64,000 nt of DNA from Epiperipatus broadwayi (lineage: Eukaryota > Onychophora > Udeonychophora > Euonychophora > Peripatidae), in assembly GCA_028023455.1 (NCBI GenBank), contig JAQFVV010000036.1, positions 4,465,576 through 4,529,575 on the forward strand, in the 5' to 3' direction. The notes beneath the pieces were generated by a model. The model did no database searches. It saw nothing but the letters and a program-made list of their open reading frames with translations, and was not told the origin of the DNA. Below, in pieces: positions 47,918 to 60,165 of this stretch (position 1 is its first letter; every line of letters begins with the position of its first letter). Made by a program: the position numbers and the translations under genes.

Positions 47918-49255
47918 GTAAGAATAGTTCTTTGTTTCATATATCTTTATACTACCTTTTATTTTGATATCATAATAGGTGTAGGATAAAATATCTGTAA
48001 AAATAGTTTATCAACATGATTTATATATATTTTTTTTTTATCAAACAATATATGCTGTTCTTCAGGAAAAATGTATTTGAAACCAGAAAAATGTATTTGA
48101 AACCAAATTATTATCCCATTACAGATTTATTTATTTTATTAATCCATATATTTATATAAATAAATAAATGAAAATCGGTATTAGAGCTATCTACAGCTTC
48201 GAAAATGAAGGCATCATTCCTTCGAAAGCGCTAAATATAGAAATAAATATATTAGAGTTTAGGGTGGAGATATTACCGTAAAATATCTGATCATTACATA
48301 TTTTACAAATGTAATTGGTTAACTTGTTTGTTTTTGTTAAAGATATTTTGATAGATATTCATTCTATATAATTTTCAATTAAAATAATAGTATTTATATA
48401 AAACCATTTGTCATTTTTATGAATATATTGCTATATATTTGTATTGTTTGTTGTTTATTTACTAAACATTTATGTAGTATTAAATTTATCTTCATATAAC
48501 CTCTCAAAAATATTAAAGATATTGTAATCTCATTTCTTTGTTCTGCAGTTAGTTTAGCAACTGTGCATGTGATTGTCCAGTAGATTTATTTAAAAAATCA
48601 AATTTTGGAGTCGTGACATTAAATGGAAAAAAAATGTTGTTTCTATAAGAATTAAAATATGCTAGAATAAATCGGTTATATTTACTATAGTAAAATTAAC
48701 AGACTAACCACTTACCAACAATAATCATAATTTCTCACTCTTATTCCTGTTAAATAAGTTGATAAGAAAGGTGTAGGTATACTACTTTCACGTAAATATA
48801 TTATTTAATTTTCTGTGTATAGATAGGTGATCATAAGTATACATATGTGCAATCTATATAGGTAAGGATATTGATAATTACATATACAGCCAGACAAATA
48901 GACCTACCTTCTGATAGATAGTTTTCATATATATAGAGAGATATAGACAGTGATAGATGGATAATAATATAAATTGATAGATAGATAGATACATACATAC
49001 ATACATACACATATAGATGGTTAGATAGAAACATATAACAATGTACATAGATAAATAAAAGTTACATAGATAATTAAATAGGTAAATAACCAGATAGATG
49101 GAATAATGACTGTCTTATTGGATGTGAGTGTGTGTGAATGGATGATTGGGTTAATGAAAGAGTGGGTGGATAATCGGATGGATTTTTTGGCAAATTTTTC
49201 TTTAAAATAGAGTACTTTTTTATACAAATTACTATTTACTTAATATTATTTTTTT
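47918..49255. other. AT-rich stretch with interrupted GATA/ATAC microsatellite
   Basis: Interrupted GATAGATA and ACATACATAC units at about 48940-49060; otherwise no feature recognised. Confidence 0.5.
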
Positions 49256-49257
49256 TA

Positions 49258-50255
49258 ATTTGCTTTACTTCTTTAAGGGACTTGAACTTAGACATTCACA
49301 CGATCCTCAACTATCCATGGTATCTCATACCACTGATAAACTTGATCACACACATGTTGAAAAGATAAATAATCACCATGCTAAACCAGAACTCGTCTGT
49401 TGGGCCAGTTGGTCTACATTATCATCTCCACACATATACACAATCAAAACTCATCTTATATTAAGATAGCCAATCTTCATACTTTAATGGACAGGCTTTA
49501 AACCACTGCACACCACAACTCTTTAGCCGTCCATTTCTTTGCTCAAAGCCCACCTTAGTGCCAACCTTCTCATCCTACCCATGTTGAGCACAAGTCACTC
49601 TGATCCCTCATGTACAGGATATAATCCATTTACATACATATACAAGGGATGGGCAGACTGTAAAGCACATTATTTTGAAATATGAATTTTTTCTACAGTA
49701 CACATTTTTCATACTTGCACTTATATATGTAATATATGGGGGTTTGAACTCAGACTTTCGCATGACACTCAACCATCCATGCTATCTCATACTGCTGATA
49801 AACTTGATCACACATATATCAAAAAGATAAATAATCATCATCCCTTGTATATGTATGTAAATGGATTATGTCTTATACATGAGGGGTCAGAGTGACTTGT
49901 GATCAGCATGGGTAGGATGAGAAGTTTGGCAATAAGATGGGCTTTGAGCATTTCATCATCAGATTTTCAATGAAATGGGCAGCTGAGTTGTGGGAAGTGG
50001 TTTGAATCCTGTCCATTAAAGTATGAAGATTGACTATCTTAATATAAGCTGAGCTTTGATTGTATATATATGTGGAGATGATAATCTGGACCTACTGATG
50101 AGTGCTGGTTTAGAATGAAATATTTATATTGGTAATTATTTATCTTTTCGATATGTGTGTGATCAAGTTTATCAGCAGTATGAGATAGCATGGATGGTTG
50201 AGGGTCATGTGAAAGTCTGAGTTCAAACCCCCTATATATTACAAATATAAGAGCA
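49258..50255. mobile_element. Composite inverted cluster of hammerhead-SINE copies
   Basis: A forward copy (49258-about 49650) runs from the tRNA-like head through a decayed ribozyme site (TCGTCTG at 49393-49399) to the end ...TACATATACAAGGG. A second forward head (about 49690-49840) stops at AATAATCATCA, and an inverted nearly full-length copy (49841-50250) begins at once with CCCTTGTATATG. The inverted copy is the best view of the unit, read on the plus strand: about 240 bases of 5' sequence, hammerhead, then a tRNA-like region ending GTCTGAGTTCAAACCCC (B-box match), then TATATTACA...GCAAG. Confidence 0.8.
50082..50138 (+). ncRNA. Hammerhead ribozyme of the SINE family (near-canonical)
   Basis: Stem I outer TAATC (50082-50086)/AATTA (one change from GATTA), inner ACC.A/TTGGT; core CTGATGA (50095-50101); stem II GTGCT (50102-50106)/AGAAT (two changes from AGCAC); GAAA (50117-50120); stem III ATA/TAT; predicted cleavage after A50128. 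The copy at 55.85-55.90 kb repairs the stem changes but has one core change, so the family consensus is fully canonical. Confidence 0.75.
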
Positions 50256-52490
50256 AGTATTGATATCAGACTGGAGCAATTCTATTCTTCCATTTTCTAA
50301 TTGTCTACACAAACAAAAAGCCTTAACAACAGTTTAAATTTTATGATTGTTATCTATATTGAGATTGTAGAAGTATTGACTGGCTTCTAATGGTAAAAAG
50401 AAATCAGGTCATATGTTACATGACTTACTTTAACAAGCTTGTTTTACAAATATTATATAATGAGGTTGGGGATAATTTGAAAAGCTTGTTTAAAGCTATT
50501 TGCAAGCTCATTATATGATATATACACATATACATATATATGACCATTAGAAAACAACAACACCCAAACATACCAATCTAGGTAGTAACCAATATTTCTC
50601 ACTGTTGTTAAGGCAACCTCTCTCTTTTTTAATAATAAGAGTGGATATCCACTCTTACTATTGATCCAATGAATATATATGGACACTTAAAGATTGCAAC
50701 TTGAGCACAGAGATTTTAATATTGATACAATGAAGTTTTAAATAAACCTCCTCAAACATGAAATAAACATATCCATGTAATGAAGACTAATAAATAGTCA
50801 ATTATAACATTACAAACTGCAATACTTTTAAATTGATCATGTATTATTTAAATAATAAGTGAAATATTAATTCAACACACTTCTAATATATATATATAGT
50901 TAATGACATATCTAAAAAAAAAAACAAATGACCCTCGATATATATTTCTGGCAGAATCTACCTTTATTTCTTGATACAAATTATTGTCCATACATTTCGT
51001 TATCTTCACCCCTTAGTATTTTTTAAAATTAAACAGCTACAATTCAATTAATAATAGTGACACTACATGAAAGCACTCATTTTGATAATATTGTCTGGGA
51101 TGTGTTAAAGATTATTTATTAATAGTACTTTATTAGTCTATAAAAGAAAGTCTATTCTTTTTTTCTTTTGTCTTGTTTTCAGCTCGTTCTTTTTTTAATT
51201 TCTTCTAATATTTAATGTGTAAATGTTGTGGGTATCAGTATGAAACGATGCTTTTAAACTGAATCTGATCCACCGAGTTATGGAGAATCAAAAATCAAGT
51301 AAAACCAGAATGATACCATTCTATCTTTAATTTCTGTTGTTTATAATTAATAATAGACAAAGTTCACCCGATTATTTCAAAACATGTCAAAAAATGTTCT
51401 TATATAAAAACAGAGCTTAAAAACAGAACGGTGTTCTGTTCAATCTTGATTTTAGTTCACATAAGTCAACGGGAGGTATCTACTTTCGTTTCAATTACAG
51501 ATATTTAAAAGTCAAAATTACATATTACAATTATCTTTAACTACTATTGATGATGACGATGATAATAATAATGCCAATAATTTAGTAAAACAGTTATTTT
51601 ATTATGCATTTTGAAAAAAAGAAATTAATTATTTGATTGAATATCTTAGCTATTACAAAAATTTGTCACCACGTCTTTTCTGTTACCACTGGTAGGAATG
51701 ATTCATATTATTCACTAGAGATATATATTTAATCATAAATAAATCAGTGAATACCATACAGTAAAGATAATAAGTATGATAATATAAGACATATCACTGT
51801 TGTATGTAATGGTAGCACATTTTTTTTACTATGCTCTCAATCTGTATGCATGTCTAACTGGATAATACTTCATTTGAGTTACAAGACTATAACTAACCCA
51901 ATTGTTATTTCATATTGATCAGTAACTGGGGCTAAATTGATTAGGTGGTTAAACAAAGGGTATTTAAAAACTATTCCGATTATTAGCACTCAACTATTTA
52001 TAACCTTAATAAATAATGCTTTCTTTTTTATCATTCATATATGGGGATTATTTGATATGCTTTTACATGCCAGGAGATGTTAAAAAACTATTTCATTTAC
52101 TACATTCAATTCAAATGTTAAAAATAGACTAATGAAAACACATAATGCTTTTTGTTTTGCTATGTCTACTATTATTAGCAAAATATTATGAAAACATTTT
52201 ATCAATTTGCTGCAATAAACATATTTTTCACTTTTTTCTCAAAAATAAATAAAAATAACAATTTACAATTGTTAACGATTCTACTTTAAGCAAATTCATC
52301 GTTTTAATTTGAAATTTGGCTACCACATGAATCACTATTATATGTCTCCTAATTAATATAATTTGCAAAAAAATCCAGATCTTTACCTACAAGATAATTT
52401 ATATAGCTTTTTAATTATCAGTTAGACATAAATCCTTATGAGAACAATATTAAAACATGTGATATCAACATTTGTTCTCAAACATGTTTT
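50256..52490. other. AT-rich stretch without recognised genes
   Basis: No coding motif or repeat-family match recognised. Confidence 0.4.
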
Positions 52491-52494
52491 AATT

Positions 52495-53756
52495 AAAATA
52501 AAAGTCAGCATTCTATTCTTAAATAATGTTTTAAAATAATTCATATATGCTTCTCTTATGAAATCTATTCTCAAGGTTATTATATAATAAGTTGTTTTTC
52601 TCTTCACCAATAAAAATTGTAATTATAAGTATGAGATTTTTTTCGGATGCATTAATGAAGTTGCACATAAGAGGTTACACAAGTCCAAAGTCTAACACCC
52701 CCAACACATATGAATGGGCAAATATGAATGCTTTCCTATTCAGAAATCACCATTTATGTAAATACACAGCAGATAAGAAAAACAACATGCGATAAATATA
52801 TAAAGGAAATGACCAACATAGGCTTTAAACCCAGTACTATCCATCAGAGAATAAAAACATTTTATAGAAAACTCAATAATAAACAGCCTAAAGACAATAT
52901 GAAATACTTAACAATTGCATTTATAACTAATGTAACTGCAAAAATTGCTAAAAAAAATTGACTAACGATTTCAAATTTAGCTTCACAACACCTCCTAACA
53001 CTAACCAACTAATAAATAATTCTAAAGATAAAATAGAAAAAGATCAAGCTCCTCATGTGGTCTATAAATTAGCATGCCCTCAATTAGGCTGCCAGGCATC
53101 TTACTATGGTGAGACTCAGGCTAAGGTATGCATATAACAGGGTTAAAAATAAAAATGAAGGAACATCAATCTTCTGTGCCCACTAAGCAGCTACAGTTCA
53201 TGTATTTGAAACCAGTTATGCCCTTGCCCAAATAATTTGCACAGAGAAGAGTTATGCCAAAAGAAAAGTCAAAGAAGCTCTTTACATAGCAAATGATCTT
53301 AGTGCCATTAATAAAAGAGAACATGCTTTGCTCTCTCAAAACAAAGGACTAACTAATTAAAAATTCAAGCTCATTTGCATATGTATGCAATAAATCACAA
53401 CAGTCTTCATTTGCAAAGCTATGAGTATGACATTAGAATACTAAATGTCTAAAGTGCTAATCAGGCATATTAAACATTATAGTATAATTACAGCTTCACT
53501 AACACATGCGAAAAAATCGCATATGTATAATTATATAATAAGATAAAAGTCAACATTTCATCTCTTCAGAATTTTCTAATGTTTCAAAATAAATCATATC
53601 TGCCTCTGTTATGAAATCTATCCTCAAGGTTATTATATAATAAGATAAAAATCAACATGTTATCTCTTCAGAATTTTCTTAAATAATGTTTTAAAAGAAA
53701 TCATATCTGCCTCTCTTATGACATCTATTCTCTAGGTTATTTATTTTATAAATCAC
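52495..53756 (+). mobile_element. Degraded Penelope-like element among ~110-bp repeats
   Basis: The frame at 52728-52961 reads YIKEMTNIGFKPSTIHQRIKTFYRKLNNKQPKDNMKYLTIAFITNVTAKIAKK, a PLE linker. After a frameshift FKFSFTTPPNTNQLINNSKDKIEKDQAPHVVYKLACPQLGCQASYYGETQ gives the GIY-YIG motif (VVY...YYG) with paired Cys, then decays. Blocks of about 110 bases (CTTATGAAATCTATTCTCAAGG..., GGTTATTATATAATAAG) lie before it (about 52500-52592) and twice after it (about 53533-53642 and 53643-53755), as with terminal repeats. Confidence 0.65.
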
Positions 53757-54791
53757 AGACGGTATTGAAATTAAACTGAGAGAGTGCAAACTTCTCAAGC
53801 CCTTACGACTATCACCAGCCAATCAGATTAAGCATTGAGACAGAAAATTTAACAAGAAAAAGGTGGTTCCACCTTCTTCTTTATCCTTCTTCTTTACTTG
53901 TTTTTCTATATATCCAAGCCAGTCTAAAGTACTTAGATCCAAAAGCATGAATCTTAAATATCTTCACACTCAACACACTGAGTTCAAATTACAAACATAC
54001 AGTGTGAAATCTTTCGATTTACTATGTAGTAGTTTTCGATGTTGTAACTTGCAGCAACGTATGTAAATAATATTTATTTGATAAAGCGCAGACGGTATTG
54101 AAATTAAACTGAGAGAGTGCAAACCTCTCAAGTGCTTACGACTATCACCAGCCAATCAGATCAAGCACCGAGACAGAGAATTTAACAAGAAAAAGGTGGT
54201 TCCATCTTCTTCTTTATTTGACTTTCTATATATCCAAACCAGTCTAAAGTACTTAGATCTGAAAGCGTGAATCTTAAATATCTTCACACTCAACACACTG
54301 AGTTCAAATTACAAACATACAGCATACTTTAGACTGGCTTGGATATATAGAAAGACAAGTAAAGAAGAAGGTGGAACCAATTTTTTTCTTGTTAAATTCT
54401 CTGTCTCGGTGCTTGATCTGATTGGATGGGATAGTCATAAGCATGTGAGAGGTATGCACTCTCTCAGTTTCATTTCAATACCATCTGCACTTTATAAAAT
54501 AAATATTATTTACATATGTTGCTGCAGGTTATAACATCGAAAAACTACTATGTAGTAAATCGAAAGATTTCACGCTGTATGCTTATAATTTGAACTCGGT
54601 GTGTTGAGTGTGAAGATATTTAAGATTTACAATTTCAGATCTAAGTATTAGACTGGCTTGGATATATAGAAAGACAAGTAAAGAAGAAGGTGGAACCACC
54701 TTTTTCTTGTTAAATTCTCTGTCTCAGTGCTTGATCTGATTGGCTGGTGATAGTCGTCAGCACTTGACAGGTTTGCACTCTCTCAGTTTAA
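53742..54791. mobile_element. Tandem plus inverted array of a ~333-bp unit with 13-bp target-site duplication
   Basis: Unit copies: A from 53756 and B from 54089 (direct, 333 apart), then C (about 54326-54500 and beyond) and D (to 54791) inverted. The whole is a roughly 1-kb palindrome centred near 54325. TCTCTAGGTTATT flanks it at 53729-53741 and 54792-54804, so the entire array behaves as one insertion. Units contain AGCCAATCAGAT, TTCTATATATCCAA and hairpins such as TTTACTATGTAGTAG. No hammerhead core and no ORF were found. Identity is unknown; a PLE terminal-repeat array is one option. Confidence 0.75.
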
Positions 54792-54804
54792 TCTCTAGGT
54801 TATT

Positions 54805-55480
54805 ATATAATATTTTTTAGAAAGCCCTGTCACCCTATATTTTTTAGACAATCCAAAAATGTGTTTTGAAATAATAGTTGTAAGATCATCCCACTTATAA
54901 GATTAAAATTAGACTGATTATAATCTTTTCATCATAATACTATAAACATTTTACCATGAATTTGTTATATTGATAGGGAGTTCTTGCCTTACTCCGTACA
55001 ATTCATTTGGTGTCGTTATAATTATATCCACAAAACTTTAGTTAATGAGTTTTATTGGTAGGATGGTGTACTTTAATTTTTGAATACTTTAAATACAATG
55101 TGCACATTATATTAACGTCTAAGTCCATGTAAACATCTAGAAAGTCTACCAAGATATTTTAAAGGATTCACGTTTTTAAGATGATAACCATCTAGTTTAA
55201 AGGGTACTAATTTTTATTTTATTTTCTGCAGAATCGATCTCTTTATATTATATTTGTTGAATCTGATAAAAGCAAATTCCTGAGATTAATTTATGTTTAA
55301 CAATCTTTATACTATTAATCAATTATTAATATTTTTATAGACCTAATTAATTTAGAAAATATTTGTGTCAATTATAATAAAATCCCCACTACCAATCTTT
55401 TTTACTTTCCTTTCTTAATATGAAGAATTTTCACCTCAGATTTGATTAGGCCTATTTATCTCGTATCATTTTTAAAGTAA
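54805..55480. other. AT-rich stretch without recognised genes
   Basis: Nothing recognised. Confidence 0.4.
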
Positions 55481-55488
55481 CATTCTCT

Positions 55489-56373
55489 GGTACTGTGGTA
55501 TTAGAGCTGCGACATGAAGAATTTTAATCCTTTAATCATTAAATTAATTAGGTTATTAAATCAAAAATATATTTTAAAATCTACATTTAAAAAAAAAACA
55601 ATTTAACAAAAAAAAATACGAAAAGCATTAATGTGAAAAATAGTTAAAATGCGTATTTAAATCAAATTGGTGAGTGTTTGCACGTGCATATTCTGCATAA
55701 TCTATTTAATACATTGTACAGGCTTACACCTGCATTTATATATGTAATATATGTGGGATTCGAACTCAGACTTTCACACGACCTACAACCCTCAGTGCCA
55801 TCTTATATTGCTGACTCATCTGATCGCAAACATGTTGAAAAGATAAATAATCACCAATATACATATTTCGTGCTAAACCAGCACTCATTAGTTGGTTCAG
55901 ATTACCATCTCCACACATATATACAATTAGTACTCAGCTTTATATTAAGATAACCAATCTTCATACTTTAATGAGAGCTGGTTTAGTACGAAATACGTAT
56001 ATTGGTGATTACTTATCTTTTCAACATGTGTGTAATCAGGTGAGTTAGCAATATAAGATGGCACTGAGAGTTGTAGGTCGTGTGAAAGTCTGAGTTCGAA
56101 TCCCGCATATATTACATATATAAATGCAGGTGTAAGCCTGTACAATGTATTAAAATAAATTATGCAGAATATGCATATGCAAACACACACTCAATTTGAT
56201 TTAAACACGCATTTTAACTATTCTTCGCATTAATGCTTTTCGTATTTTTTATGTTAAATTGTTTTTTTTTTTTTAATGTAGATTTTAAAATATGTTTTTG
56301 ATTTAATAACTTAATTAATTTAATGATTAAACGATTATAATTCTTCATGTCGCAGCTCTAATACCACAGTACC
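55489..56373. mobile_element. 885-bp palindromic transposon with 8-bp target-site duplication carrying hammerhead-SINE arms
   Basis: CATTCTCT at 55481-55488 and 56374-56381 flanks perfect ends GGTACTGTGGTATTAGAG / CTCTAATACCACAGTACC. The arms (about 55489-55890 and 55970-56373) stay roughly 95% complementary by eye. Each arm has an outer unique block and an inner copy of the SINE head with a perfect B box (GTTCGAATCC on the plus strand of the right arm). The 8-bp duplication fits hAT-type or similar transposases; no transposase is encoded. Short ORFs in the arms are artefacts. Confidence 0.85.
55848..55904 (-). ncRNA. Hammerhead ribozyme of the SINE family, one core substitution
   Basis: Read on the minus strand: stem I TAATC/GATTA (5 bp) and ACCAA/TTGGT (5 bp); core CTAATGA (55891-55885; consensus CTGATGA); stem II GTGCT/AGCAC (5 bp, loop GGTTT); GAAA (55869-55866); stem III ATA/TAT; predicted cleavage before TTGGTGATTA. 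All helices are perfect; the G-to-A in the core should abolish or strongly reduce activity. Confidence 0.75.
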
Positions 56374-56381
56374 CATTCTCT

Positions 56382-57380
56382 TATTAAATCCTCTATCAAT
56401 AATGTTTGCAAATATTTATTCTTAATTTTTGACATATATATCAATACGCATTCTCACCTAAATATTAACATATTTATTCTTAAGTTACTCAAGTTTTATA
56501 TTTTTAGTTGCATTAAATTTTATATATCAAATTTTTTATTGTATGTCATCTTTTGTTACATTTTTATTTGTTTGACTTCTTTTGTGCGACACCATTATAC
56601 TATTTTTTTTTAATCTTCACTTTTTACAATTATTTTTAATGTAATACCATCATTCCATGTCTTCCAACCTGTTTTTCACCAATCTTATTGAAACTATATA
56701 TTATACAAATCGATAAATTCGTTCACATCTTTCATTCTACCAACACATTCTTTTCACACACACACTCTTTAGTTTCTCTCCTAATTCGATACTTCTAATG
56801 TTAAATTTTTGTCATACATTTAGCAATTCGCTGGAGCTCCTTTGATATTATTGTGGGCAAATAAAATTATCTATATATGAAACCATTATTCAAAACAAGA
56901 TCAAATTTTATTAAGAAATCTGTTTTTCCATTTTTTATTATTTAATTCGCGATACTCTCTTTTGACATTATTCTATATTTCCCAGTTTAAAATAGACTTC
57001 TGTCTGATTTAGCTGTACGTTAAAGCTAAAAAAAAAATAATAATTAATTATAAATATTTTTCATGTAATTGAATTATAAATACATACAGTATAATTTTCA
57101 AATTTAAGTTTTTATCTACTAGCATTTGTGCGTCAGTCAAATTTTTCTTTCACTAGACAAACAGCCATCTACCGGATTTATCATATATTAAAAAATGGTT
57201 TGCAAATTGTAATAAAAAATAAAAGATTTTAGCATAGTGCCATTAATATATTATTTTCTGTGCAGATGTAGCATATATAATATGAGTGAAAAATATAGTT
57301 TATAATTATCTACTGCAGGTCATATTTTACATTAATGTATATAATGTGTACTTAGATATAAAATCTTAACTGACCAATTC
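56382..57380. other. AT-rich stretch without recognised genes
   Basis: Nothing recognised. Confidence 0.4.
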
Positions 57381-57718
<338 letters not shown>

Positions 57719-58735
57719 GTTTGACTATATGTTATTTTTTTTCTCATCTATAATCAACTGCGCATATTTATTTACTGATATTGGGTAATTGTATATATTT
57801 TTAGACTGAATAATTATATAGATTATGACTGGAAAAAAAGTTGTTATTAACTAAAAAAAATTATCTGAAATTTTTTTAAAATATTTGTGCAAAGCAAATA
57901 TTTGACTGTGAACTGGCATATAATTGTCCATAAAATAAAGGACCTTAAATGACTTGCTCGCTAATCTAAATTAAGCAAGATTTAAAATTTTACTTGGTTT
58001 TACTTGTTACAAATGACCAAAAAAAAAAATGTCATATTCTTGGTTTTTATATACATCTCGTTTTTAATTCTATCAATATTTGTTTTTTTATTTTTTTAAA
58101 TATGTGCGGGTATGTTGATATTTTCCTTTTTATATTTACACATTACAATAAAAATAAAATCAGGTTCCTTATATTTTGAATGCCATAAAACCATCAGCCA
58201 ATCTAATGCACTTTAAATAATAGGAATCTGAAAGTGCTAACAAATTGGTGGATTAGAAGCTAAGGCAATTCAATAAACATGTTCTTTTATTTGACTTCAA
58301 TCATAATTCATTTTTAATTGATGTAAAATGAATTAATAAATAATTATTTAATTGTACCTGAAACATTATTTTACTTGGTTAATTTAGAAAAAAAGATTTT
58401 TGCAAAAAAAGTAACTTATTTGGAAAAATGAAAAAAATTAAACGAATACTATTTATAGAAGTATAAAATATTAGCACTAGTGAAAGAGTAATTCTTTATA
58501 AGTAAGAAAAATATTTAAGTAATAATTAATTTTTGGAATATTTTTTCGTAAAGTTAACTGCCAGAACATGGACATTTGAAGCAAATATTTTAATGACACT
58601 TTTCCTACCCTTAACCTATTCAGTTGTCCATTATTGTTTCCTTGTTAGGTGAAAAATGTCACACTAAACTTCTGAATACTGTACTTAATTAAATATTGCC
58701 AAGAGAAATATTATTGCACTATAAATTCATCTATA
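57719..58735. other. AT-rich stretch without recognised genes
   Basis: Nothing recognised. Confidence 0.4.
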
Positions 58736-58754
58736 CTCCTTCAACACTTTAAGC

Positions 58755-58835
58755 AAATAACTTTATTTATATATTTTACAGTACAGTTTCGACTGTACTA
58801 GCAGTCTTCATCAGAACTACAGCATAAAAAATTAG
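58755..58835 (-). ncRNA. Hammerhead ribozyme at a solo PLE-type terminus
   Basis: Minus strand: CTGATGA (58814-58808), stem II GACTG (58806-58802)/CAGTC (58795-58791) with a 6-base loop, GAAA (58790-58787), then ACTGTACTGTA allowing a 2-bp stem III. AGTACAG and CTGTACT on either side of TCGAAA are also complementary, an alternative 7-bp pairing. GTAGTTCT before the core resembles the sequence before the decayed hammerhead at 31.06 kb. No PLE coding sequence lies nearby, so this is a solo terminus. Stem I is weak. Confidence 0.65.
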
Positions 58836-59940
58836 ACAAATATTATATCAATACAACCAAAATTATTATTCTTTATATTTCCATATAAAAGTAAAATAAA
58901 ACAAAATATTATTACCATATTAAAGTCTAATCCTTTGTATAGTTTTGTTTTCTTTTTCCGATTCATCTAACAAATGAGGGACAAAAAAAATTAAATCCTA
59001 AAAAATGTATAAAAAGTTAATTTGCAAAAATATTTGCTAATGACTTAAGCTATAGTTAGTTTCCCACCTAAGGTTCACCTCAAATCAAATTCATCTTTTT
59101 GGTTGTTCAATCATGAATCTACAATTGAAGAATTGTGATGTAAAACTTATGAAGTGTCAAATAAACTTTTTTTGGGGGGTTCAATAATAAACGTGTATGG
59201 CTTTGATATTTTTAGATTAGAGTGAAATCTCATCAAAAGATTCCATGTAGTATATGGTTCATTGTGGTTATTTACATTAAAAATGAAATTTATTAACCTT
59301 TGATCTATGTAAATGGGAATAACCACAAATCATAAATCATATTGCAATTGGTCATGAAATCTTTGACTATTATGAAAAAATTGGAGGACTTCATAAAGCC
59401 ATTAGTAAATTTAAGATGGTTGAAATCTCTGTAAGATTTTTTTAGCAATAGTTTAATAGTTAAGCTAAGTAAATAAATAAACTTTATGGAAGTTGATTTA
59501 CTGTGAACGGTGTTGTGAACGGTGTAAATTGTAGATAATTCGGGATTTATATCTAAGAAATTTTTATACTTATGAAAGAAGTGAATAACTGTTTACAGAT
59601 ATATAGTAATAAACTCTTTCTCAAATTGTTATGAAATATTTTAATGTTAATCGAAGTTGCAAAACAATTGAAAGATGAAAATGTTGTGTGACAATTTGTT
59701 TGTGATGATGGAATAAGTCTAAAAAAACTAGAAAAATCCACATACAAAATTGAAGGAATCATTCAAACGAAAACTGAACTGGTTGGCATTTTGACTAAAT
59801 ATCATAAATATATTAATATTCTAGTATGAATACATAGATTCAACATGATATATTTTCAGTGATTAATAAGATTTAAGATATTACAAAAAAATCAAGTCAG
59901 ATGTCACATGACCTAATTTTGCGAGCTCCATATATAACAG
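58836..59940. other. AT-rich stretch without recognised genes
   Basis: Nothing recognised. Confidence 0.4.
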
Positions 59941-59944
59941 AGAG

Positions 59945-60165
59945 ATGATAATAGATGGACAATTGAAATCTTAAACTGGATTCCAAGAGATTGTAAAAGA
60001 CCCAGAAAGAGACCACATGTGAGATGGATGGATGAAATAAGAAAGTATGCGGGGGGTGATGTGGAGAAGAGAAGCTAAAGATCAGAGAAGATGGATTAAA
60101 CTTGGAGAGACCTTCATCCTGCAGTAGATTGATAATGGTTGATGATGATGATATAACAGATGTAA
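59945..60165 (+). mobile_element. RTE LINE 3' end with (GAT)n tail
   Basis: CTGGATTCCAAGAGATTGTAAAAGACC...GACCTTCATCCTGCAGTAGATTGATAATGG is a close relative of the 31.2-kb element in the opposite orientation (WIPRDCKRPRKRPHVRWMDEIRKYAG, then a 1-base frameshift in the G run near 60055). It ends in TGATGATGATGATAT, the usual short-repeat RTE tail. Confidence 0.85.

Noticed and set aside
55678-56190. Opposed 91- and 81-codon ORFs with similar proteins
   Set aside because: They are the two arms of the palindrome read in opposite directions; the sequence is SINE-derived, not coding.
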